From NCBI RefSeq assembly GCF_009834765.1, contig NZ_WVHP01000022.1:124001-188000 (forward strand): a stretch of 64,000 nt of DNA. The letters are read 5' to 3'. The stretch's first letter is position 1. Every line of letters begins with the position of its first letter. Position numbers and translations under genes: made by a program. The notes under the pieces are model-generated. The model saw nothing but the letters and a program-made list of their open reading frames with translations. It had not been told where the DNA came from and did no database searches. This document shows positions 1-7,275 of this stretch, piece by piece. This DNA is from Saccharibacter sp. EH611 (GTDB taxonomy: Bacteria; Pseudomonadota; Alphaproteobacteria; Acetobacterales; Acetobacteraceae).

Positions 1-49
1 TGAAACCAGACGATGTTGATGCAAAGAGCATTAAGCTTTTTTAAGTTCC

Positions 50-63
50 TTGATCTAGATCAA
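50..63. promoter_or_regulatory. FNR/ANR box upstream of the fnr-type gene
   Basis: The sequence TTGAT-CTAG-ATCAA is an exact match to the FNR consensus TTGAT-N4-ATCAA and is itself symmetric. It lies 97 bases before the start codon of an FNR-family gene whose recognition helix carries the E-xx-SR residues that read this half-site. Autoregulation is therefore likely. Whether it activates or represses cannot be decided because the transcription start is not visible. Confidence 0.8.
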
Positions 64-75
64 AAATTATATAAA

Positions 76-96
76 AACCGATAACTGTTATCGGTT
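76..96. promoter_or_regulatory. Perfect 21-nt palindrome (candidate operator)
   Basis: Two exact 10-base arms, AACCGATAAC and GTTATCGGTT, flank a single central T. The element sits 12 bases downstream of the FNR box, between it and the fnr-type gene. It could be an operator for a second dimeric regulator, or a leader hairpin (9-bp arms, 3-nt loop) followed after a few bases by a short T run. I do not recognise it as a named operator. Confidence 0.5.
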
Positions 97-159
97 GTGT
101 TATTTTTGCACCAGCGACTACTCCCGGTAGAAGGGGATAAATGATTATAGGGAACAGGC

Positions 160-900
160 ATGGTGACATCCATTACCAGCGATGCAGTACGTGAGCGATG
201 CGCCCACTGCCCTGGCCGGTCGCACAGTATTTGTAATGTGATTGACGATGATGATCTACCAATATTGGTAGCGGAGTCTGCGCGGGTACAGGTCGCAAAG
301 GGACGCGCTTTTATTGAAGAAGGCGCACCAGCACATGAGTTTTATGTTCTCACAGAAGGGCGCGTAAAACTTTTTAATCTCCTTCCTGATGGTCGGCGTC
401 AAATTGCAGGCTTTGCAGACTGTGGTGACTTTCTAGGGCTTGCAGCGGTAGATCACTACGCTTTTAGTGCTGAAGCGATCTGTGACGTAACACTTTGTCG
501 TTTTTCGCATTCGGGGATTGAGCGTCTTACGCAGCGTTTTCCCCATTTAGAGCATCGGTTGCGAGATGAAGCGTCGCGTGAATTAACTATTATGCAACGT
601 CGGTTGGTTTTATTAGGGCGTAAGACAGCACGTGAACGTCTTGCAACTTTCTTGATTGAGCAAAGTCTTCCCCCTTGTTGTACGGCATCTGACTTATTGG
701 AAAAGGAAGAAAAACCGATTAAAATCAAGTTGTTAATGTCCAGAACAGATATTGCTGATTATCTTGGCATGACGATTGAGACGGTGAGTCGCACCTTGGG
801 GGTTTTCAAGAAAGAAAAACTGATTACGGTACAGGGGGTAACGGCAGTAACGTTATTAGCGCCGCAGCGTCTTCGTGCTATCGCTGAAGGTAACGGCTAA
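160..900 (+). CDS. fnr: FNR-family oxygen-responsive transcription regulator
   Basis: A Crp/FNR-family regulator of 246 residues, the usual length. The N-terminus has Cys14, Cys17 and Cys25 (CAHC, then C), and the effector domain has Cys108 and Cys113; Cys113 aligns best with the fourth iron-sulfur ligand of E. coli FNR. A cyclic-nucleotide-binding-type beta-roll (about 35-130) is followed by a dimer helix and a helix-turn-helix near 195-225. The recognition helix reads TIETVSR, giving Glu207, Ser210 and Arg211, which contact TTGAT half-sites in FNR. A matching FNR box lies upstream. By family knowledge it would bind an oxygen-labile [4Fe-4S] cluster and switch genes under low oxygen. The ATG start follows AGGGAACA. 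FnrL or FixK-like naming is equally possible, but the cysteines favour FNR/FnrL. Confidence 0.88.
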   Translation: MVTSITSDAVRERCAHCPGRSHSICNVIDDDDLPILVAESARVQVAKGRAFIEEGAPAHEFYVLTEGRVKLFNLLPDGRRQIAGFADCGDFLGLAAVDHYAFSAEAICDVTLCRFSHSGIERLTQRFPHLEHRLRDEASRELTIMQRRLVLLGRKTARERLATFLIEQSLPPCCTASDLLEKEEKPIKIKLLMSRTDIADYLGMTIETVSRTLGVFKKEKLITVQGVTAVTLLAPQRLRAIAEGNG

Positions 901-950
901 GCTCTGGTCTCATTGCTGCCGTTTTGTATTTTTTTAACGAGGAGAATGTC

Positions 951-1454
951 ATGAACATTCGTGCTCTTTTTTCTGCGTCAATTCTTGCGTCATCTTTGGC
1001 TGTGCTTCCACAGGCCCATGCTGATGATAACGGCATTTTTTCATCAATTGCTTCTGCAAGCAACAAGCTTCAAAATCAGTATAATAATCTGACCAACCTT
1101 GAGCAGAACCATGAAAAGACGTTGGATGCTCTCAAAGCGAAGTATGAAAATGCTTCTGAGAAACAGCGCGCTAAACTCAAAAAGCGTATCAATTCTGTGC
1201 AATCCAAGATTGATGCAGAGAAAGAGAAGCTGAACGCTAAGAAAGAGAAGCTGAACCAGCTGAAGGACAAGATTCAGAACGCACCAGATGATGTGCGCCA
1301 GAAAGCGCAGAGCCAGCTGAACAACTGGAAGTCTCAGGGGAAGAATCAGGTTGATTCTCTGAAGAACCAGGCACAGGGCCAGGTTGACCAAGCCCAGCAG
1401 AAAGCACGCAATGCGGCTACCGGTGCGGTTGGAAAGGCTTTGGGCGGCCTATAA
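951..1454 (+). CDS. Secreted lysine/glutamate-rich coiled-coil protein
   Basis: A 167-residue protein with a clear Sec signal peptide (hydrophobic stretch then PQAHA-DD, cleavage near residue 23). The mature part is almost wholly helical and charged, with long runs of Lys, Glu, Gln and Asn spaced as in a coiled coil (about 35-150), ending in a small Ala/Gly-rich tail. No enzyme motif is seen. The ATG at 951 is preceded by GAGGAG at good spacing; an in-frame ATG nine codons upstream lacks that. It lies 50 bases after the fnr gene with no terminator between, so co-transcription is possible, and a terminator follows it. Likely a periplasmic structural or stress protein; function unknown. Confidence 0.8.
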   Translation: MNIRALFSASILASSLAVLPQAHADDNGIFSSIASASNKLQNQYNNLTNLEQNHEKTLDALKAKYENASEKQRAKLKKRINSVQSKIDAEKEKLNAKKEKLNQLKDKIQNAPDDVRQKAQSQLNNWKSQGKNQVDSLKNQAQGQVDQAQQKARNAATGAVGKALGGL

Positions 1455-1497
1455 GAAAGCCTCAGAGAGTTTTCTCTCGTTAAAAGTTTTCTCGGAC

Positions 1498-1534
1498 AAG
1501 GGCGTCTTCCAGAGGGAGGCGCCCTTGCTCTTTT
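1498..1534 (+). terminator. Rho-independent terminator after the coiled-coil gene
   Basis: AAGGGCG (1498-1504) pairs with CGCCCTT (1520-1526), followed by GCTCTTTT. It separates the upstream gene from the FMN riboswitch. Confidence 0.7.
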
Positions 1535-1572
1535 GGAGGCTTTTAACCATATAGAGGGAAGACGAAACTTAG

Positions 1573-1722
1573 ACGTTCTCGGGGCAGGGTGAAAATCCCT
1601 ACCGGCGGTGAGAGCAGTATATATTGCTTAAGCCCGCGAGCGCTCTTCAGTTTGACTGGAGAGGACAAGCAGATCTGGTGTGATTCCAGAGCCGACGGTG
1701 ATAGTCCGGATGAGAGAGAACG
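1573..1722 (+). ncRNA. FMN riboswitch (RFN element)
   Basis: The leader carries the conserved RFN blocks in order: GGGGCAGGGTGAAA, TCCCTACCGGCGGTGAG, AGCCCGCGAGCG, a variable arm, GATTCCAGAGCCGACGGT, AGTCCGGATGAGAGAGAA. The terminal pairing GTTCTC/GAGAAC closes it. It precedes ribD-ribE-ribBA-ribH, the expected target. In proteobacteria this class binds flavin mononucleotide and usually represses translation of the first gene. Confidence 0.95.
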
Positions 1723-1813
1723 CTCTCCGACCTATGAAGGTTGGTCGTGTTGGGGTGTGTCCTCAGCTCGTGCTGACATTTATGGGGGAGGAAGGCGTAC
1801 CGTCGCCGCGGAC

Positions 1814-1831
1814 GTCCCTAAAGGTAGGGAC
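1814..1831 (+). promoter_or_regulatory. Hairpin sequestering the ribD ribosome binding site
   Basis: GTCCCTA (1814-1820), loop AAGG, then TAGGGAC (1825-1831) form a perfect 7-bp stem. Its 3' arm contains the only purine-rich stretch (AGGTAGGGA) ahead of the ribD ATG at 1839. It lies downstream of the aptamer and is a plausible expression platform for translational shut-off when FMN is bound. No T run follows, so it is not a terminator. Confidence 0.65.
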
Positions 1832-1838
1832 AGAGATC

Positions 1839-2882
1839 ATGACCGTGTCTCAGCAGACACAGTGCCAGGATCAGACTGAAGCCATACGAGCAGGCTTTGA
1901 GTTGGCACTTAAAAAGACGATTCCCACATTAGGTGCGACTGCGCCTAACCCATCTGTTGGCTGTGTGTTGCTTGACCAAGAGGGTCGTGTGCTCAGCGTT
2001 GGTGTGCATGAAGCCGCTGGACAGCCGCATGCGGAAGTCATGGCGTTAGAGCAAGCGTATCAAGAAGGCACGCTAGAGCGTGCGCATACGGCTCTCGTGA
2101 CGTTAGAGCCCTGTGCCCATCATGGGCGCACCCCCCCGTGTAGTGAGCGTTTGCGGCAGAGCCCTGTGCAGGCTGTGTGGATTGGCGCGCGAGACCCCAA
2201 CCCTGTTGCTGCCGGTGGTGGTGCGTCGTTAGCGCAAGGGGAAGGGGCAAAGAGGGTCGTTTTTCTGGACGATAAGCCTGCCTACCGAGAGATTGCGCAA
2301 CAATGTCGCGCTCTACTCGCTCCTTTTGCCTGTCGAGTGACCAAGGATCGACCATGGTTGACCGTTAAGCAGGCGCTGGATCGTTCGGGTAGTATGATCC
2401 CTCCTAAAGGGACAAAAACGTTCACATCTCCTCAATCTCTGCTTTTTGCACATCACATACGCCGTGCAACTGATGCGGTTATTACGGGCATTGGCACCGT
2501 TTTAGCGGATGATCCGTCTTTTACGGTGCGTCATCTGCCTGATCATGCGCATCGTCAAAAACGGTTGTTGATTGTGCTGGGCGGGCAAGGGCGTCTGCCA
2601 GAAGAATGGCGCAAGGCGCGGGAGCATGATGGCTTTGATGTGCGAGTTTGTTCATCGCTTGAGGCTATGTTGGTAGCCTTACGCGATTATGGGGCGAATT
2701 GGGCGCTTATTGAGGCAGGGCCAAGCGCGTTGCGTTCTATCGAAGAGGCGAATTTGTGGGACGACTGGCTGACGATTCGTCAGCAGGCAGAGGATCACGA
2801 CGACCAAATATCATGGCAGATGCGTGATGGGTCTGAGCAGGGCGCGAGCCCACTCTCTTTGTTGCGTATTAGGGGAAAGTAA
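1839..2882 (+). CDS. ribD: Bifunctional riboflavin deaminase/reductase RibD
   Basis: Carries out the second and third steps from GTP to riboflavin: deamination of the pyrimidine intermediate, then ribosyl reduction. The deaminase half (about 15-140) has the zinc motif HAEVMALE and later EPC-(7)-C. The reductase half (about 160-345) shows the TVKQAL and GTVLADDPSFTVR blocks. The substrate-loop region reads LDRSGSM where many RibD have SLDG, so this half is somewhat divergent. Length (347) is normal. The ATG at 1839 is chosen because the deaminase begins just after it and the riboswitch occupies the upstream DNA. A run of seven C at about 2131-2137 lies inside the gene. ribE follows one base after the stop. 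Confidence 0.93.
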   Translation: MTVSQQTQCQDQTEAIRAGFELALKKTIPTLGATAPNPSVGCVLLDQEGRVLSVGVHEAAGQPHAEVMALEQAYQEGTLERAHTALVTLEPCAHHGRTPPCSERLRQSPVQAVWIGARDPNPVAAGGGASLAQGEGAKRVVFLDDKPAYREIAQQCRALLAPFACRVTKDRPWLTVKQALDRSGSMIPPKGTKTFTSPQSLLFAHHIRRATDAVITGIGTVLADDPSFTVRHLPDHAHRQKRLLIVLGGQGRLPEEWRKAREHDGFDVRVCSSLEAMLVALRDYGANWALIEAGPSALRSIEEANLWDDWLTIRQQAEDHDDQISWQMRDGSEQGASPLSLLRIRGK

Positions 2883-2883
2883 G

Positions 2884-3537
2884 ATGTTTTCAGGAATTAT
2901 TGAACATGTCGGTCAGGTCTGTGCGGTAACAGTCCGTGACCAAGCAATGGATTTGCAGATTGAGAGCCATTTCACAGATTTAACAGAGGGTGAGAGCATT
3001 GCCGTTAATGGGGTGTGCCTGACAGCGACACAGTTTAACGATGAGGGTCGTGTGAGTTTCCACCTCAGTGGTGAAACGCTTGCACGGACAGCGCTAGGGC
3101 GCCTCAAAAAAGGAGCGTCCGTTAATTTGGAACGGGCTGTATCGCTTAATACGCGTCTATCGGGTCATATTGTGCAAGGCCATGTGGATACGATCGCCGT
3201 GTTAACGTCGGTGGACAAAGCAGGTGATTCCTACAAGCTTCATATGTTCATTCCTCAAGAGCTACGGCGTTATGTGGTGGAAAAAGGATCCATCACGTTA
3301 GATGGGATTAGCCTTACGGTGAATCACCTTCATGATGGGCAGTCGCATGAGGGTGTGCAGGGTTTTGAGATCGGTCTGATGATTATTCCGCATACATGGA
3401 CGCATACAGATCTTTCGACGTTGTCAGTGGGGGATGCTCTTAATGTTGAGGTCGATATGATGGCTAAATATGTGGAGAATCTGCTGCGGTTCTCTCCAGA
3501 GGATGCCGTGCGTCGCCTTGGGGGAGAGGGATCATGA
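2884..3537 (+). CDS. ribE: Riboflavin synthase, alpha subunit
   Basis: Dismutates two 6,7-dimethyl-8-ribityllumazine molecules into riboflavin and the ribitylamino-pyrimidine. The 217-residue protein begins MFSGIIEHVG, the family signature, and contains two repeated lumazine-binding barrels (about 1-95 and 98-190): SIAVNGVCLT in the first and SITLDGISLTVN in the second. The start at 2884 follows AGGGGAAAG at the end of ribD. The stop overlaps the ribBA start (ATGA), so translation is coupled. The second gene of the FMN-riboswitch operon. Confidence 0.95.
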   Translation: MFSGIIEHVGQVCAVTVRDQAMDLQIESHFTDLTEGESIAVNGVCLTATQFNDEGRVSFHLSGETLARTALGRLKKGASVNLERAVSLNTRLSGHIVQGHVDTIAVLTSVDKAGDSYKLHMFIPQELRRYVVEKGSITLDGISLTVNHLHDGQSHEGVQGFEIGLMIIPHTWTHTDLSTLSVGDALNVEVDMMAKYVENLLRFSPEDAVRRLGGEGS

Positions 3538-4793
3538 AACAGCTTTCTTCTTCTCTAAAAGCAGCTATTGCCGCCGTGCGTGCGGGGCGTATGGTGGTGA
3601 TGGTTGATGATGAAGACCGGGAAAATGAAGGTGATTTGATCCTTCCTGCGCAGTTTGCGACGGCTGAAGCGATGACGTTTATGGCCCGTCAGGCGTGCGG
3701 GCTTATCTGCTTGTCATTGGAAGGTGAGCAAATTGACCGTCTCGGATTGCCGCCAATGGTTGAGCATAATAAAGACCCGCGCGGGACGGCCTTTACAGCG
3801 TCTATTGAGGCCGCAACGGGTGTTACGACTGGGATTTCAGCTGCAGATCGAGCGCGGACGGTGCGGGTTGCCGCAAACCCTGATGTGCAACCGGGCGAGA
3901 TTGTCTCACCAGGGCATATGTTCCCTCTCCGTGCCAATCCTCATGGGGTGATGGCGCGGGAAGGTCACACAGAAGGTGCGGTAGATTTGATGCGCCTTGC
4001 TGGGTTGGTGCCCGCGGGCGTTATCTGCGAAATTATGGCTGAAGATGGCACGATGATGCGCCTGACAGCCTTGCGCCAGTATGCCAAGCGTCATGGGCTG
4101 CCGTTGATCAGTATTGCAGAGATGCGGTCATGGATTGCCCTGCATGGTCGTGGTGATGTGGGAGAGGTTGAGGCAGTGCTGCCTCAGGAAGAACTTTCTG
4201 AGCATGCTGCACTGGCTGTCGCGAATCTACCAAGTGTCTGTGGTGGGGCTGATCTCAAAGTTCATGCTTTTCGTTCTGCTGATGGTGTAGAGCATCTAGC
4301 TCTTGTCAAAGGAGATCCAACGCAGGGAACGCCTGTCGTGCGGTTGCACTCTGAATGTGTGACGGGTGATGCACTTGGCTCTCTGCGCTGTGATTGTGGG
4401 CCGCAATTGCGTGAAGCGTTGCGCCGTGTGTCTCAAGCGCAAAGTGGTGTGGTGGTTTATTTGCGTGGCCATGAAGGGCGTGGCATCGGATTGGTGAATA
4501 AAATCCGCGCTTATGAACTGCAAGATCAGGGCATGGACACGGTGGACGCGAATGAAGCGCTTGGTCTTCCTGTTGATGCACGACAATGGGACGTTGGTAC
4601 GGGCATTTTACGTGCTCTAGGGGTGACATCGCTGCGTTTGTTGACCAACAATCCTCGGAAAGAACAAGGATTGCGTGACGCTGGGTTTGATGTTGAGGCG
4701 GTGGAACGCTTGGACGTGCCATCTAATCCGTTTAATCGCCATTATTTAGAAACAAAAAGAACCCGTATGGGTCATTTTTTGCAGGAGAGCTGA
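3534..4793 (+). CDS. ribBA: Fused 3,4-dihydroxy-2-butanone-4-phosphate synthase / GTP cyclohydrolase II
   Basis: Supplies both precursors of riboflavin. The N-terminal RibB domain (about 1-205) has DDEDRENEGDL, with the metal and substrate acidic residues, and the HTEGAVDLM block. The C-terminal RibA domain (about 210-415) has the zinc site C-(10)-C-x-C in SECVTGDALGSLRCDC, then GHEGRGIGL and LLTNNPRKE. Both active sites look complete, whereas in some alphaproteobacteria the RibA half is degenerate. It overlaps ribE by four bases and is followed three bases later by ribH. Confidence 0.96.
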   Translation: MKQLSSSLKAAIAAVRAGRMVVMVDDEDRENEGDLILPAQFATAEAMTFMARQACGLICLSLEGEQIDRLGLPPMVEHNKDPRGTAFTASIEAATGVTTGISAADRARTVRVAANPDVQPGEIVSPGHMFPLRANPHGVMAREGHTEGAVDLMRLAGLVPAGVICEIMAEDGTMMRLTALRQYAKRHGLPLISIAEMRSWIALHGRGDVGEVEAVLPQEELSEHAALAVANLPSVCGGADLKVHAFRSADGVEHLALVKGDPTQGTPVVRLHSECVTGDALGSLRCDCGPQLREALRRVSQAQSGVVVYLRGHEGRGIGLVNKIRAYELQDQGMDTVDANEALGLPVDARQWDVGTGILRALGVTSLRLLTNNPRKEQGLRDAGFDVEAVERLDVPSNPFNRHYLETKRTRMGHFLQES

Positions 4794-4796
4794 ACA

Positions 4797-5276
4797 ATGA
4801 GTAAGCATATTGCGACGGCACCAGAAGGGCTTATTTTGTCCCCGTCCCCTAAGATCGCGCTTGTGGTCAGTCGTTTTAATACTGATGTGACGGGCGGCCT
4901 CAAAAAAGGGGCGCTCGCTTGGTTGTCTGAACATCACATCGACTCTGTTGATTGTTACGATGCACCAGGCGCATTTGAACTCCCTATCATGGCGCAGCGT
5001 TTAGCGCAGACGGGTCGTTATGAAGGGGTTATTTGTCTTGGTTGTGTGATTAAGGGCGATACAGCTCATTTTGAGTTTATCTCGCTAGGGGCAACGGTAG
5101 GTTTGATGCAGGCCCAGTTGGCAGCGGAAACTCCGATTTCATTTGGTATTTTAACGACGTATTCGGAAGAGCAAGCGGTACTGCGTTCACGCGATGATGC
5201 CCATAATAAGGGGCGGGAGGCCGCGGCTGCTTGCGTGGAGACAGTGTCATTCCTACGGGAAACACCGAAATCCTAA
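4797..5276 (+). CDS. ribH: 6,7-dimethyl-8-ribityllumazine synthase
   Basis: Condenses dihydroxybutanone phosphate with the ribitylamino-pyrimidine to make lumazine, the substrate of RibE; family members assemble as pentamers or 60-mer shells. The 159-residue protein shows the SRFN substrate loop near the start, PGAFELP, LGCVIKGDTAHFE with the catalytic histidine, and FGILTT. It is the last gene of the rib operon and is followed by a weak terminator-like hairpin. No nusB follows, unlike the order in many bacteria. Confidence 0.95.
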   Translation: MSKHIATAPEGLILSPSPKIALVVSRFNTDVTGGLKKGALAWLSEHHIDSVDCYDAPGAFELPIMAQRLAQTGRYEGVICLGCVIKGDTAHFEFISLGATVGLMQAQLAAETPISFGILTTYSEEQAVLRSRDDAHNKGREAAAACVETVSFLRETPKS

Positions 5277-5297
5277 CAATAATTTAGGTATTAATCC

Positions 5298-5324
5298 GAG
5301 GGATTCTATTGAGAATTCTCCCTC
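5298..5324 (+). terminator. Possible terminator after ribH
   Basis: GAGGGA (5298-5303) pairs with TCCCTC (5319-5324), with TTCT/AGAA pairing inside and a small bulge. The following ATTTGC is a weak T tract, so this may be only a partial terminator. Confidence 0.4.
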
Positions 5325-5373
5325 ATTTGCTAGGTTTTGCGCGTTCTTAACCCGAAAGTGAGGAAAATCGCCT

Positions 5374-7218
5374 GTGATTGATGCTCGTATCTATGTCAGT
5401 CACACGAAGGCGTGCCCGGTATTGGACAATGATCTGTTTGTGCCGCTCCAGGCAGGGCGGCAGCAGGCTGATGAGGCCCTGCCGGATATGGTGGGAGATG
5501 ATACGGGCGACCATATATCCGATCGTTACACTCAGTGGGGGGAGCTAACCTCTCTCTACTGGGTGTGGAAAAATACCCAGCATGATTATGTTGGTTGGAT
5601 GCAGGCAGCACGGTTGTTGTCTCTTGCCAAAGGTGGAGAAGATGGCGCCTTAGCAGGGTTTTCGCGGCGCTCTATTCGTCATCATGGATGGACGTTAGTG
5701 GGGGCACGCTCCCTCTTAAAGCACTACGATATTGTCGTGCCGCGGGCTTATGATGTGCAAGAGATTACCGTGTCACAAGAGGTCGAAACGCCGTATGCCC
5801 TTTATGTGCGTGAGGGCGGGACAGCGCAAGAAATCGCTCTTTTATTAAGGATCATTGAGGAGCTTTATCCAGAAAAATACATTCATGCGCTAGAGTTTTT
5901 CTATGGGCACTCTATGAGGCCTTGGAATCTATTCGTGATGAAACAGGAGCTCTTTCAGTCTTATGGAGCATTTCTTTTTTCTGTCTTAGAAGCGTTTAAG
6001 AACCGTCATGATATGAAAGGGCATATTGGGTGCCAACGTCATAATTGGACTTTTCTGGCGGAATGTCTTTTAAATATCGACATTATTTATCGTTTAGCGG
6101 TAGAGCCGGCTTTAAAATTGCGAGAGCAGCCTATCCTGTTTGTGGATGGGAATGATCTCTCTTTTGATCGTCGGAAGGTTCTTTCGCAGCAAGCTGCGCA
6201 TGCACGGGCGATCAAGACAGCATCCCCTAAAGAGGTGCAACATGGTGGGCACGTTCACATTGTTCTGTCGTTTAATGACCGGTATTTAAAGCCTGCCTGT
6301 GCGACAATAAATTCTATCCTCACGCATACGGCAAATAAGAATGACATTACCTTTTATGTGCTTCATGATGAGGGGCTTTCTCAATCAACGATAAATAGAA
6401 TAGAGGACACCTATGAAGGTGACGCTCATTTTTGTTTTGTGAGAGTAGGGGAGAGTTTTGTTAATAGGTTTCCACTTAATCGAAAAGAAATTAATGTAAA
6501 TACTTATTATAGACTTTTGTTGCAAAATACTATGCCTTCTTGTGTTGAGAGAATTATATATTTAGATACAGATATTATTGTGTGTGATGATATTGTCGAT
6601 TTATGGAATTTCCATTTGGATAATCACCTTATGGCGGGTGCACGTGATGAAAGTGGAGCTGTCTGTTCGTGGCGTCTTTTTGGCTCACATATGAATGAGA
6701 CCTATGTGAATGCGGGAGTTCTTCTTCTTGATCTTAAAAAGGCACGCGAAAAATATGGGAATCTTGATTTCCTGTATGCGCGGTCTTTCTATGAGAATGA
6801 TGTAAATATTACGATGCAGGATCAAGATATTCTCAATATTGCTTATAAAGATGATATCGCTCTGCTCCCTCTTAGTTGGAACGTGCCTTCGTCTGCTTAT
6901 TATAGAAAAAGTGCCCATTCCGATGGAGATTACGAGGGGCGGGAGAACTTTTTTTCAGACAAAGAGCGTCAGGAAGCGGTCAACCACCCAAAGATTATTC
7001 ATTTTACGGGGAAGCAAAAACCGTGGAAGTTTAATAGCATGCACCCGCTGAAGGCGCTTTTTTGGTCATATTTAAGGAAGACCTCTCGTCTTTCTTGGAG
7101 AGAATATATTCTCTCTCTTAACAACGCTATAACCATAAAAAAAGGAGCAGTGATACTGCGGCAGAATAGGGATTTTAGGACGTTGTTTTCAATAGAAAAT
7201 CTTAAGAGAAGCTCATAA
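5374..7218 (+). CDS. DUF4422-GT8 fusion glycosyltransferase, copy 1
   Basis: A 614-residue two-domain protein. The N-terminal part (about 1-210) resembles DUF4422: DARIYVSHTK, FVPLQAG, VGDDTGDHIS and LTSLYWVWKN. The usual HYRRY block is replaced by QAARL (about 77-81). The C-terminal part (about 288-575) is a GT8 retaining glycosyltransferase, with the donor-site DTD at 398-400, NAGVLLLDL, QDQDILN and HFTGKQKPW. It has no signal peptide or membrane segment, so it should act in the cytoplasm on a surface glycan or protein. The start is GTG at 5374 after TGAGGA. The GT8 half is visibly richer in A+T than the rib genes. The next gene is a paralogue. Donor and acceptor are unknown. Confidence 0.85.
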   Translation: MIDARIYVSHTKACPVLDNDLFVPLQAGRQQADEALPDMVGDDTGDHISDRYTQWGELTSLYWVWKNTQHDYVGWMQAARLLSLAKGGEDGALAGFSRRSIRHHGWTLVGARSLLKHYDIVVPRAYDVQEITVSQEVETPYALYVREGGTAQEIALLLRIIEELYPEKYIHALEFFYGHSMRPWNLFVMKQELFQSYGAFLFSVLEAFKNRHDMKGHIGCQRHNWTFLAECLLNIDIIYRLAVEPALKLREQPILFVDGNDLSFDRRKVLSQQAAHARAIKTASPKEVQHGGHVHIVLSFNDRYLKPACATINSILTHTANKNDITFYVLHDEGLSQSTINRIEDTYEGDAHFCFVRVGESFVNRFPLNRKEINVNTYYRLLLQNTMPSCVERIIYLDTDIIVCDDIVDLWNFHLDNHLMAGARDESGAVCSWRLFGSHMNETYVNAGVLLLDLKKAREKYGNLDFLYARSFYENDVNITMQDQDILNIAYKDDIALLPLSWNVPSSAYYRKSAHSDGDYEGRENFFSDKERQEAVNHPKIIHFTGKQKPWKFNSMHPLKALFWSYLRKTSRLSWREYILSLNNAITIKKGAVILRQNRDFRTLFSIENLKRSS

Positions 7219-7275
7219 GAGCAAAGCCAAAAGGTATTTATGATGATGTATAACAGTGCGGGAGAGGGTTAGGTC

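Noticed and set aside
1044-1391. Leucine-rich minus-strand frame of 115 codons
   Set aside because: It is the antisense of the charged coiled-coil gene; its bias mirrors Lys/Gln/Glu codons on the other strand and it has no ribosome binding site.
1589-1879. Plus-strand frame through the riboswitch region
   Set aside because: It overlaps the conserved FMN aptamer and the start of ribD; the RNA structure explains the sequence.
3724-3951. Small plus-strand frame inside ribBA
   Set aside because: A shadow of a well-conserved enzyme gene in another frame.
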